Source: Commensalibacter melissae | GTDB lineage: Bacteria; Pseudomonadota; Alphaproteobacteria; Acetobacterales; Acetobacteraceae | Direction: 5' to 3' | NCBI RefSeq assembly: GCF_009734185.1 | Contig: NZ_CP046393.1 | Location: 1,666,501 to 1,730,500 of the forward strand | DNA length: 64,000 nucleotides | In this document: positions 10,101 through 17,543 of the stretch, one piece after another | Numbering within the stretch: position 1 is the stretch's first letter | Layout of the letters: each line of letters opens with the position of its first letter | Program-made: the position numbers and the translations under genes | Notes under the pieces: generated by a model | The model's database searches: none | Told to the model about the DNA's origin: nothing | The model's input: only the letters and a program-made list of their open reading frames with translations

Positions 10101-10458
10101 AAATCCAAAAATCCGTTTATTGGTTGAGGAAGTCAACCGTATAGTGCGTGGACGTGTTGCCAATCCCATGTGGATAAAGGCAATGATGAATCACTCCTAT
10201 CGTGGAGCCGCGGAAATAGCCCGTTCTGTCGATGCACTTTTCAGTTTTTCAGCAACGCTTTCCCATTGTTTTGATCAACAGTTTGAACTCATCTTTGCAG
10301 CAACGCTTGGAAATGATACTGTTAACCGATTTTTACAAAATTCCAATCCAGCGGCAAAAAAATCCATTCAAAATCGCTTCAATGAATCCCTTAAACGTGG
10401 CTTGTGGCATCCAAAATCAAACAGCGTTTTCATGAAACTGGAAGAAAACGATGAATAA
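7108..10458 (+). CDS. cobN: Cobaltochelatase subunit CobN
   Basis: CobN is the large subunit of the aerobic, ATP-dependent chelatase that inserts cobalt into hydrogenobyrinic acid a,c-diamide. It is a ChlH/CobN family member; clear signatures include HLGTHGTLEWLPSK near residue 525, LPVIYPFIVNNPGEA, the GPAGAPTRGKLDVLPTGRN block and RIYGTAQRTYGTGIEYAL in the C-terminal third. At 1116 residues it is shorter than the roughly 1270 of the Pseudomonas denitrificans protein, but it reads as complete. A run of eight C at 9740-9747 stays in frame. The partner AAA+ subunits CobS and CobT are not in the window. It overlaps cobG by 8 nt. Confidence 0.97.
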   Translation: MHILVREITSLDEQAPAEDLQHEPADIVFLSFSDNDLNVMANCIAQQPENSPSIQLVSLNRLRHPMSVDLYLDQTISKSKFIILRLLGGIEAWRYGTEEIHNLCQSYHIPLAIISGENYENPHLDNLSTIPRNLLNQFKELFLAGGKENYSHILNLAAHHLDHKIGQSITPHILPMVGEYPLPYPFHAHQNLAVILFYRSHLLANNIKPILSLAQSLFRKSINIKAVYLTSLKDPEISHWIGQYLYQNHPTIILNATYFSIQQDYNHSLFRTFNVPVLQILQPSNSKHLWKKSFRGLSQTDLAIQVVLPELDGKISTTAIGFKKEKNNQTRYEPYQKGIDLVTNRVNGWVNLRKKNNHDKKIAIILSNYPGVSGQEGHAVGLDSFASLEHILQWLKKNGYQTGSVIPDCKNLIQILCQSGTRATLSLTDYKQYFSTLSTTFRERVLAYWPEFEKDETLQKENFTIRYIQLGHIICAIQPERADSKNHKNTYHDPDIPPCHGYIAFYLWLRHHESIDAIIHLGTHGTLEWLPSKATAISDHCSPAVLLGGLPVIYPFIVNNPGEAACAKRRLGAVTIGHLTPPVNKTILSGDAAELERLIDDYAEADGLDHRRSKLLLGTILDKAESCGLLAETGINRKESGDEVALNHLDAYLCDVKDLQIREGLHIFGKPPIQFQHLLETIKHYAPDKISEIESNLYQCAEHEKQSLLNALNGEFIQPGPAGAPTRGKLDVLPTGRNLYTVDPRGIPTRTAYLLAEKMAGQLLLKFIQENGDHLRHIVIDLWGSTNLRTGGEDLALAYILMGVKPIWDTSSNRVTSIEIIPLAKLNRPRVDVTLRISGFFRDAFEDQITLFDQTVKTLAQRAEDKDWNYLAYLFQNTPPGSHHSRLNRIYGTAQRTYGTGIEYALNTGNWREQAELGEKWLENSAYSYGNGQDGIYDKQGLSERLKTTQAFFHSQDHAEIDLLDSADYAAHEGGFAAAAKLFDNTPNLYHGDTSKAENPKIRLLVEEVNRIVRGRVANPMWIKAMMNHSYRGAAEIARSVDALFSFSATLSHCFDQQFELIFAATLGNDTVNRFLQNSNPAAKKSIQNRFNESLKRGLWHPKSNSVFMKLEENDE

Positions 10459-11641
10459 TATACGTCGGGGATGGTGTCCATCGCTTTATCATCCTATGAA
10501 GACAGGAGATGGATGGTTATGTCGAGTTAAGCCTCCTTTTGCAAAATTAACCAGTCGACAGGCACGTTTTATTGCAAGATCAGCATCTGATTTGGGAAAT
10601 GGCTTTATTAATTTATCACAAAAGGCCAATCTGCAACTACGGGGATTTACCCGGGAACATATCCAACAATTCATACCTTTAGTCAAAAATGAGAATCTAT
10701 GCAGTCCCGATGCATTGGAAGAAGGTAAACGCAATATTCTTATTTCACCCTTGGCCGGTATCGACCCTTCTTGCCACCAAGATACCATGCGCTATGCCCA
10801 GTGTATACAACATGAAATCATTGAAAATGAGACTGTAAAATTTCTGACTGGCAAATTTAGTTTCGTTATTGACGGGGGCGGGTTATTCCCCTTAATCCGT
10901 CATCATGCCGATATTAATCTACGTATCCATCATGACCAATGGATTTTGCAATTAGGTCATGCGAAACAGGTAATACCCTGTAACTTGGATAATTGTGTCA
11001 AACTGCTTAAACAGATTTTGCAATTTTGCAATAAACACAATTATTTCCGCCTGCTTCATCAAGACTATGCTGATCAATTTATAAGGGAAAATTCATGTTC
11101 CAAACAATCCTATACCTATCCAACTTCAATTGAAAAACTTTCGATTGGTCAATTTCCACATGGTTATCATCTCGGCATTCCCTTTGGATTGCTTCATAAT
11201 CAAGATTTAAGTCTACTGGCAGACATCTCTGATCAATATGGAAATTCCACCCTGCAGCTCACCCCCGATCGGACAATTATACTGCCCTATTGTTCAAACG
11301 CAGCTCATACCCATTTGAAATCATTTATTACCGATAAACAGGATCCTCGTTTAAATATCATCTTATGTCCGGGTAAACCCTATTGTCTTCAGGGAATGCA
11401 ACCCGTGATGAAAGATGTTAAAAAACTTATACGCTTCTGGCATTCCAAACTACAGACACTGCATATATCTGGCTGTGCGAAAGGATGCGCATCTCCCCTG
11501 AAAAATCCTTTAACCCTGTGTGCAACCCCCAAGGGATATAATTTTATTTTACACGGCAGGGCAAATGATGAAAGCCTTTACAAAAATCTAGACTTGGAAG
11601 AAATCAGCGCTAAACTCATTACATATTCTGAAATGAAATAG
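10451..11641 (+). CDS. cobG: Precorrin-3B synthase CobG
   Basis: CobG is the oxygen-dependent enzyme that converts precorrin-3A to precorrin-3B and so marks the aerobic pathway. It belongs to the siroheme [4Fe-4S] nitrite/sulfite reductase family. The cluster cysteines are visible as CPGKPYC (Cys306, Cys312) and CAKGC (Cys342, Cys346), and the N-terminus GWCPSLYHPMKTGDGWLCRV is typical of CobG. At 396 residues it is somewhat shorter than the classical protein. Its start lies inside the end of cobN, implying coupled translation, and cobH follows after 11 nt. Confidence 0.94.
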   Translation: MNNIRRGWCPSLYHPMKTGDGWLCRVKPPFAKLTSRQARFIARSASDLGNGFINLSQKANLQLRGFTREHIQQFIPLVKNENLCSPDALEEGKRNILISPLAGIDPSCHQDTMRYAQCIQHEIIENETVKFLTGKFSFVIDGGGLFPLIRHHADINLRIHHDQWILQLGHAKQVIPCNLDNCVKLLKQILQFCNKHNYFRLLHQDYADQFIRENSCSKQSYTYPTSIEKLSIGQFPHGYHLGIPFGLLHNQDLSLLADISDQYGNSTLQLTPDRTIILPYCSNAAHTHLKSFITDKQDPRLNIILCPGKPYCLQGMQPVMKDVKKLIRFWHSKLQTLHISGCAKGCASPLKNPLTLCATPKGYNFILHGRANDESLYKNLDLEEISAKLITYSEMK

Positions 11642-11652
11642 GAAAAACATTC

Positions 11653-12288
11653 ATGCCTCTTTATGACTATATCCATGATGGCAAGATTATTTATCAAAAT
11701 TCCTTCGCAACCATTCGCAAAGAAGCTGACCTATCTAATTTTACAGAAGATGAAGCCAGAATTGCTGTCAGGGTTATCCATGCATGTGGACGGATCGAGA
11801 TAACAAAAAATATCGTATTCAGTCCCGATTTTATTGAAAAAAGTGAACAGGCCCTGTTCATGGGTTCCATGATTTTTTGTGATTCAGAAATGGTTGCGCA
11901 TGGAATTACTCGACGTAGACTGCCCGCCAATAATAAAATTATTTGCACCCTGAACCATCCCGATACAGTCAAGATTGCCCAAGATATAAAAAACACACGT
12001 TCAGCTGCTGCCATCCATTTATGGGGGGACACCCTGAAACAGGCGGTTGTGGTCATTGGTAATGCACCAACAGCCTTGTTTCATTTGATCAATTTATTAG
12101 ACCAGAAGAAAATCCCCCAGCCTGCAGCAATTATCGGCGTCCCTGTAGGTTTTGTGGGTGCGGCTGAATCAAAACTGGCATTGCAAGAATGGGGAAAAAT
12201 TCCATATATGATCATAACGGGCAGACAGGGTGGAAGCGCCATGGGTGTTGCCGCATTGAACGCTTTGGCCCAAAAACAGGAAATATAA
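11653..12288 (+). CDS. cobH: Precorrin-8X methylmutase CobH
   Basis: CobH moves the C11 methyl group to C12, turning precorrin-8X into hydrogenobyrinic acid. The catalytic histidine is His43 in RVIHACGR. Other family segments are FCDSEMVAHGITRRRLP and the VIGNAPTALFHL and GVPVGFVGAAESK blocks. Length (211) is normal. AGGAAA lies about 8 nt before the ATG. It sits in the middle of the cobW-cobJ run, with cobI starting 1 nt after its stop. Confidence 0.97.
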   Translation: MPLYDYIHDGKIIYQNSFATIRKEADLSNFTEDEARIAVRVIHACGRIEITKNIVFSPDFIEKSEQALFMGSMIFCDSEMVAHGITRRRLPANNKIICTLNHPDTVKIAQDIKNTRSAAAIHLWGDTLKQAVVVIGNAPTALFHLINLLDQKKIPQPAAIIGVPVGFVGAAESKLALQEWGKIPYMIITGRQGGSAMGVAALNALAQKQEI

Positions 12289-12289
12289 A

Positions 12290-13009
12290 ATGAAAGGCAC
12301 ATTATTTATATTGGGTATGGGACCGGGCGATCCTGAATTGGTGACAAAAAAAGCCGGACGCATTCTAAATTCCCTTTCTTTTATCGCTTATTTTTGTAAA
12401 AAAGGTGAAATGGGTCATGCACGTCAAATTGCCACACCATTCCTTATCCATGAATTAACAGAATTACGTTTTGAATACCCCTTGACTACAGAAATCCCTC
12501 ATTATGCTCCTGAATATAAAGAAACGTTAGAAACATTTTATGATCACTGTGCCTATAAGATTCAAAAAAAACTCGATGAAGGACAAGATATAGGATTGTT
12601 ATGTGAAGGCGATCCATTATTGTATGGATCTGCAATTTATATATTGGAAAGATTACAAGAACAATATACCATAGAGACCATTCCAGGCGTTATGGCAATG
12701 AATGGTTGCTGGAGCCGATTACATTTACCGATTGTTCGCAATGATCAAACCTTAACCATTTTGTCCGCGACTTTACCCCTCGACAAACTTTTGGTAAAAT
12801 TGAACCAGTGTGAATCCATCGTCATCATGAAAATTGGCCGCAATCTTGCAAAGGTTAAAACCGCTTTAAAGCAGACCCATTTGCTTGAACAAGCAACCTA
12901 TATTGAACGTGGCACCCAAAACCAGGAACGTATCTTGCCATTATCACAAATGCAGGATGAAAAAGCGCCCTATTTTTCACTGATCCTTATCGCCGGTAAG
13001 GAGAATTGA
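12290..13009 (+). CDS. cobI: Precorrin-2 C20-methyltransferase CobI
   Basis: This SAM-dependent methylase of the tetrapyrrole (uroporphyrin-III C/tetrapyrrole) family produces precorrin-3A. The glycine-rich N-terminus LGMGPGDPELVT (residues 6-17), the CEGDPLLYGS loop and TIPGVMAMNGCWS are diagnostic. At 239 residues it is full length. The ribosome binding site AGGAAA lies within the end of cobH, and cobJ starts 1 nt after its stop, so translation is probably coupled along cobH-cobI-cobJ. Confidence 0.95.
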   Translation: MKGTLFILGMGPGDPELVTKKAGRILNSLSFIAYFCKKGEMGHARQIATPFLIHELTELRFEYPLTTEIPHYAPEYKETLETFYDHCAYKIQKKLDEGQDIGLLCEGDPLLYGSAIYILERLQEQYTIETIPGVMAMNGCWSRLHLPIVRNDQTLTILSATLPLDKLLVKLNQCESIVIMKIGRNLAKVKTALKQTHLLEQATYIERGTQNQERILPLSQMQDEKAPYFSLILIAGKEN

Positions 13010-13010
13010 G

Positions 13011-13820
13011 ATGACGGGACATCTATACATCATAGGCCTTGGTCCTGGAGATCCTGATTTACTGACGATTGAAGCATCAAAAATTTTGCCAACCTTAACA
13101 GACCTGATTGGCTATGGTCCTTACCTTGATCGCATCCCTGATAGACCATCTTTACGAAAACATAAATCAGATAATCGCGAAGAACTCGATCGTGCCGAAC
13201 ATGCGTTAACACTTGCCGGAAAAGGCTATAAGGTTGGGGTTGTCTCTTCAGGAGATGCCGGCGTTTTTGCCATGGCCAGTGCTATTTTTGAAACCATTGA
13301 TCATGGAAAACCAATATGGAAAGAGATTGAAATAACTGTCTTACCAGGAATTTCCGCCATGTTTGCGGCTGCTGCAAGACTAGGGGCGCCTTTAGGTCAT
13401 GATTTTTGCGCCATTTCCCTTTCCGATAACCTGAAACCTTGGAAACTTATTCTGCACCGTTTAAAGCTTGCGGCTCAGGCTGATTTTGTCATAGCCCTTT
13501 ATAATGCCGTTTCCAAAGCGAGACCATGGCAACTTGATAAAGCTTTTGAATTATTGAAGGAAATTTTACCTCCCTATATTCCAGTGGCTTTTTGTCAGGC
13601 AATTTCCCGAAAAAACGAACATATTCACCTAACCACCCTGGGCGATGCCAAAGGTTCCATGGGAAATATGCAAACCCTGGTCTTGATTGGCAACCGTTAT
13701 AGTCAATTAATTCCCCAGTCACGGGAAAATATACGTCCCTGGTTCTACACACCTCGTTCGATTATAACCGAATTTATCCCTGAAGATGACTCATCAACCA
13801 TTGATAAGCCTTATCCGTAG
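13011..13820 (+). CDS. cobJ: Precorrin-3B C17-methyltransferase CobJ
   Basis: CobJ methylates C17 and drives the ring contraction that gives precorrin-4. The family is seen from the N-terminal LGPGDPDLLT loop, the TDLIGYGPYLDRIP segment, VVSSGDAGVFAMAS and VLPGISAMFAAAARLGAPLGHDFC. At 269 residues it is slightly longer than the core fold. A clear AAGGAG site precedes the ATG. Its last 47 nt overlap the end of cobK on the opposite strand, a tail-to-tail overlap with no terminator between them. Confidence 0.96.
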   Translation: MTGHLYIIGLGPGDPDLLTIEASKILPTLTDLIGYGPYLDRIPDRPSLRKHKSDNREELDRAEHALTLAGKGYKVGVVSSGDAGVFAMASAIFETIDHGKPIWKEIEITVLPGISAMFAAAARLGAPLGHDFCAISLSDNLKPWKLILHRLKLAAQADFVIALYNAVSKARPWQLDKAFELLKEILPPYIPVAFCQAISRKNEHIHLTTLGDAKGSMGNMQTLVLIGNRYSQLIPQSRENIRPWFYTPRSIITEFIPEDDSSTIDKPYP

Positions 13821-14538
13821 TTGAAACAGAAGGAAGTTGAGGCATAACAGGTCTTTGAATCATGATCACAGGAATTGACAATTTTCTTGCCGCATCAATT
13901 TTCGCATAAACAGTCTGACCACCGGAGTTTTTCGTAACAATACATTCAATATGGTATTGTTTTAAAAAATCATATTCGCTTTGCACATCAAAAGGCCCTC
14001 TAGCAGTAATGACCTCGGCATGACTTGGCAAAACCGTATCATCAGGCTTATCAACACTTCTTATCCAATAATGATGCTGGATAATATTCTCTTTAAATAA
14101 TAATATATCTTTACGACCGATAGTTAAAAATACCCTTAACGTTCTATGACCCAAAATTTTTACAGCTTCAGGAATTGAATTTACCTCATACCAATGATCA
14201 CCATCCCGCTTCTGCCATGCCGGACGTTGCAAATTCAAAAAGGGAATTCCGCAAATCTTCGCTGCCTTCCAGGCATTATTAGTCATCTGTAGGGCAAAAG
14301 GATGTGTTGCATCAATTAGGAAATCTATTTGATTATTCTTTAACCACATTATCAATCCGGTGACACCACCAAACCCACCCACACGTGATATCACATTTCT
14401 GGGTAATACAGGATTTTTTGTCACACCTGCTAGAGAAAAAATAACTTCTATGGAATCATTATTTTGCAGACAGTGTACTAATTGGGAAGCCTCACTTGTG
14501 CCACCTAAAAGCAAAATCTTTTTTCTTTTTTGTCCCAC
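13774..14538 (-). CDS. cobK: Precorrin-6A reductase CobK
   Basis: CobK uses NADPH to reduce precorrin-6A to precorrin-6B. The N-terminal LLLGGTSEASQL (residues 9-20), the DATHPFA motif and the late VTKNSGG segment are family signatures. It starts at a GTG; no in-frame ATG would keep the nucleotide-binding strand, so GTG is the best choice. At 254 residues it is full length. It converges on cobJ with overlapping ends and is divergent from cobL across about 118 nt. Confidence 0.95.
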   Translation of the reverse strand: MGQKRKKILLLGGTSEASQLVHCLQNNDSIEVIFSLAGVTKNPVLPRNVISRVGGFGGVTGLIMWLKNNQIDFLIDATHPFALQMTNNAWKAAKICGIPFLNLQRPAWQKRDGDHWYEVNSIPEAVKILGHRTLRVFLTIGRKDILLFKENIIQHHYWIRSVDKPDDTVLPSHAEVITARGPFDVQSEYDFLKQYHIECIVTKNSGGQTVYAKIDAARKLSIPVIMIQRPVMPQLPSVSTTDKAYQWLMSHLQG

Positions 14539-14656
14539 TAAAGATACCTATAAAAATTTGTCATTACATAAATAGATTACATGATTTTTTCAATTACCCC
14601 AGCTATAATTCATTTCCGTTACCTGATAGAATTAATAAGTGATTTTTGTAAATAAT

Positions 14657-15862
14657 ATGACTTACCCTTTTCTTAGCATTATTGGTATTGGCGAAGATGG
14701 TATCAACTCCCTTTCCGATCAGGCTCGTAGATGTCTAAAAAACGCATCTTACGTTTTCGGTGGTAAGCGTCATTTGAGACTGGCAAACACCCTTATTCAA
14801 GGTCAAACAGAAATATGGTCGTCGCCCATTCAAGAATCCATAAACAAAATCAATAACCTTAAACCTGAATCAGTTGCAATTCTTGCGTCAGGTGACCCGT
14901 TCTGGTATGGGATTGGTCCTTTAGCCGTACAATCCTTGGCTATCAATGATTGGCAAAGTTTTCCTACCCTTTCATCCTATAGCCTTGCCTGCAACCGGTT
15001 AGGTTGGTCAGGACAAACCATTGAGACAATCTCCTTATGTGGTCGCTCATTGGAAACCTTGCGCCCAGCCTTAATACCAGGTCGTAGAACACTTATTTTA
15101 TCCGAAAATGAATCAACACCTCATAACGTCAAGGCATATCTGGAAAAATGGCAAATCCCATATAAATTATTTTATATTCTTGAAGCACTTGGTGGACCGC
15201 GGGAACGGATACGTTCTTTTTTATTAAAAGAATCCCTGCCCGGAACAATTGACCCTTTAAACATGATTGCCCTTGAATTAGACCGGTTTGAAGGGCTTCC
15301 CTATTGCCATGGACGAAAAGATTCCTATTTTCGACATGATGGTCAATTAACAAAGCAATATATCCGCACGGCAACTTTATCAGCATTGCAACCTTTTCCT
15401 GGCGCTTTGTTATGGGATATTGGCACGGGATCCGGTTCCATTGCCATCGAATGGATGTTAACCCATCCCGGCTGTAAAGCCATTGCCATTGAATCACGTC
15501 ATGATCGGGCTGTAAGAGCAAGGGAAAACGCATATAGTCTGGGTGTCCCATCCCTGAAAATCATTGAAGGCAAGGCCCCTGAAGTTTTAGATAAACTGCC
15601 ACGTCCTGATGCCGTTTTTATCGGAGGTGGATTAACAGCACCTGATCTTTTAAAAACTGTATGGAGAAACCTTCATCCTTATGGACGGCTGGTTATTAAT
15701 TCCGTAACGACCGAAAGCGATCAAATCCTTTTTCAGACTCAACAACAATTGGGCGGAACAATCAGCCGCCTTCAAATCCAGCATTATGAATCTTTAGGGA
15801 ATTACCATGGTTTCAGACCCGACCGCACCATTACCCAATATTGCGTCATGCGCCTCCCCTGA
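14657..15862 (+). CDS. cobL: Precorrin-6Y C5,15-methyltransferase (decarboxylating) CobL
   Basis: This is a two-domain enzyme: an N-terminal CbiE-like methylase (SIIGIGEDG near residue 7, LASGDPFWYGIG) and a C-terminal CbiT-like Rossmann methylase/decarboxylase (LLWDIGTGSGSIAIEW near residue 255, PDAVFIGGG). Together they methylate C5 and C15 and decarboxylate the C12 acetate. I chose the ATG at 14657 because it matches the family N-terminus; an in-frame GTG at 14639 would add six residues. Neither has a strong ribosome binding site. It overlaps cobE by 56 nt. Confidence 0.94.
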   Translation: MTYPFLSIIGIGEDGINSLSDQARRCLKNASYVFGGKRHLRLANTLIQGQTEIWSSPIQESINKINNLKPESVAILASGDPFWYGIGPLAVQSLAINDWQSFPTLSSYSLACNRLGWSGQTIETISLCGRSLETLRPALIPGRRTLILSENESTPHNVKAYLEKWQIPYKLFYILEALGGPRERIRSFLLKESLPGTIDPLNMIALELDRFEGLPYCHGRKDSYFRHDGQLTKQYIRTATLSALQPFPGALLWDIGTGSGSIAIEWMLTHPGCKAIAIESRHDRAVRARENAYSLGVPSLKIIEGKAPEVLDKLPRPDAVFIGGGLTAPDLLKTVWRNLHPYGRLVINSVTTESDQILFQTQQQLGGTISRLQIQHYESLGNYHGFRPDRTITQYCVMRLP

Positions 15863-16244
15863 CACTTTATTAATTGGTCTAGGCAGTCAAAAAAAAACAA
15901 ATGCCAAACATATATATTGTACACTGCAAGAAATTAAACGAAACTATCGGGCTTCTATTTATTTAATTGCTGCGCCTGCTTTTAAACAAAAAGATAGCAC
16001 TTATCTAATCCTGCAACATCATTATAAACTACCCATTCAATTCATTGCATTGGACACGCTCAAAAATCTTCAGTCCCAATGTCAATCTTATTCAAACAGA
16101 ATTTATGAACTAACCGGTTTTGGTGCTGTTTCAGAAGCCTGTCTTTTAGCCATTATGCACAAAAAAGATCATTTACTGATACGAAAGATGATTTATAAAG
16201 GAATTACCTTATCTTTAGCCTATAAAGGATCCTCAACACCATGA
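15807..16244 (+). CDS. cobE: CobE, cobalamin biosynthesis protein (CbiG C-terminal-domain family)
   Basis: CobE is a small protein of the aerobic pathway, homologous to the C-terminal domain of CbiG. Its exact role is less clear than that of its neighbours, though it is needed for efficient synthesis. The hallmark is GFGAVSEACLLA near residues 112-123, matching the family G..(S)V.EAAAL motif, with LLIGLGSQ at the start. The start lies 56 nt inside cobL; an AGGGA sequence about 7 nt upstream supports it. Its stop overlaps the cobM start in an ATGA junction. Confidence 0.88.
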   Translation: MVSDPTAPLPNIASCASPDTLLIGLGSQKKTNAKHIYCTLQEIKRNYRASIYLIAAPAFKQKDSTYLILQHHYKLPIQFIALDTLKNLQSQCQSYSNRIYELTGFGAVSEACLLAIMHKKDHLLIRKMIYKGITLSLAYKGSSTP

Positions 16245-16996
16245 CCGTCCATTTTATCGGGGCAGGCCCAGGGGCTGCTGACCTTATAACATTACGTGGG
16301 AAAAAGCTTTTGGAACAATGTCCAGTATGTCTTTACGCCGGATCTATTATTCCTAAAGATATTCTGAAATTTTGCTCTTTTGATACACAATTAATTGATT
16401 CGGCCCCACTAAATTTGGATCAGATTGAAGCTGAATTTGTAAAGGCAAATCAAGCGGGAAAAGATGTTGCCCGTTTACATTCAGGGGATCTCTCTGTTTA
16501 TAGTGCTGTTGCCGAACAAATCCGCCGACTTGAAAAACACGTCATTCCCTATACACTTACACCCGGTGTACCCGCTTTTGCAGCCGCTGCTGCAATCATA
16601 AAAAAAGAATTGACTATTCCAACAATAGCACAATCCATTGTTTTAACACGCATTTCTGGACGTGCATCAGTAATGCCAGAAAAAGAAAAATTAGAAACCT
16701 ATGCACAAACTGGCACTACACTGATTATTCATCTCGCCATTCATCGCATTGAAAAAATTGTTCAGCGTTTGGTTCCTTTTTATGGAAAAAATTGTCCAAT
16801 CGTCATCGCTGCGCATGTAAGCTGGCCAAATGAAAAAATTATACAGGGAACATTGGCCACTATTTTAAAAAAAATAAACGCCAATCCAATCCAGCGTACT
16901 GCGTTAATTATGGTTGGTCCTGCTATGGATAGTAAAAACCATATGGAAAGTGCCCTATATAATGTTAACTATCAACGTCGTTTTAAAAATCAATAA
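16241..16996 (+). CDS. cobM: Precorrin-4 C11-methyltransferase CobM
   Basis: CobM is a SAM-dependent tetrapyrrole methylase that converts precorrin-4 to precorrin-5. The N-terminus VHFIGAGPGAADLITLRGKKLL, LYAGSIIPKDIL, LHSGDLSVYSA and TPGVPAFAAAAA are diagnostic. Length (251) is standard. Translation is coupled to cobE by the ATGA overlap. It is the last gene of the left cobalamin block before the polysaccharide island. Confidence 0.96.
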   Translation: MTVHFIGAGPGAADLITLRGKKLLEQCPVCLYAGSIIPKDILKFCSFDTQLIDSAPLNLDQIEAEFVKANQAGKDVARLHSGDLSVYSAVAEQIRRLEKHVIPYTLTPGVPAFAAAAAIIKKELTIPTIAQSIVLTRISGRASVMPEKEKLETYAQTGTTLIIHLAIHRIEKIVQRLVPFYGKNCPIVIAAHVSWPNEKIIQGTLATILKKINANPIQRTALIMVGPAMDSKNHMESALYNVNYQRRFKNQ

Positions 16997-17025
16997 TATT
17001 TATTCTATTCAATAAATATTAAAAC
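16995..17025 (+). terminator. Weak terminator-like hairpin after cobM
   Basis: AATATTTATT and AATAAATATT form an all-A/T 10-bp stem overlapping the cobM stop codon, followed by AAAACCTTTTT. The stem is weak and the T-run is displaced, so termination is only plausible. Confidence 0.3.
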
Positions 17026-17543
17026 CTTTTTCGATCATTTTTCAGTCCTTTGATTTTTATCACGTGTAATTATAAAAAAACAATTCATTCAGAATGAAAC
17101 CATTTTTTAAAACATATCACTTACCATTACCAACATTAATTCCAGTTATTGTGAACAGTAAATGCATTAAAAAAAATTTTAACAAACCTATTTTCATACA
17201 AAAATAATTTGTGACAAGAAATTGCAAGATTTAACCCAGCAATCTGGATTCATATTACCCCTGAAATCGTATTCAGGAACTAAAAAAAATCATAATAATA
17301 TATTATCTCAAACTAACAACATATTTCGTTGAATCACATTCCCATACAATACTTTATGAAAAATTGAGTTAAACACCTTCGATCCTAAAACACTTAATCA
17401 AAATGCATAACATAAAAAAGGCACGACTAATAACCTTAACACATGTCAAAATTATTTTAATTAATTATTAAGAATTAGGTAAAACAAATATATAAAATTT
17501 ATCTTTACCTATTCTTGAAATTAACTTGATATAAAATTTAGTT
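17026..17543. other. AT-rich intergenic region at the left edge of the polysaccharide island
   Basis: Nothing recognisable lies here: no reading frame with a plausible start and ribosome binding site, no tRNA, no transposase remnant and no repeat matching the other island edge at 27018-27143. A short inverted repeat, CTGAA/TTCAG near 17263-17278, lacks a T-run. It separates cobM from the convergent glycosyltransferase gene. Confidence 0.5.

Noticed and set aside
17263-17278. Hairpin CTGAA/TTCAG as a terminator
   Set aside because: The stem is only 5 bp and is followed by A rather than T on the plus strand.
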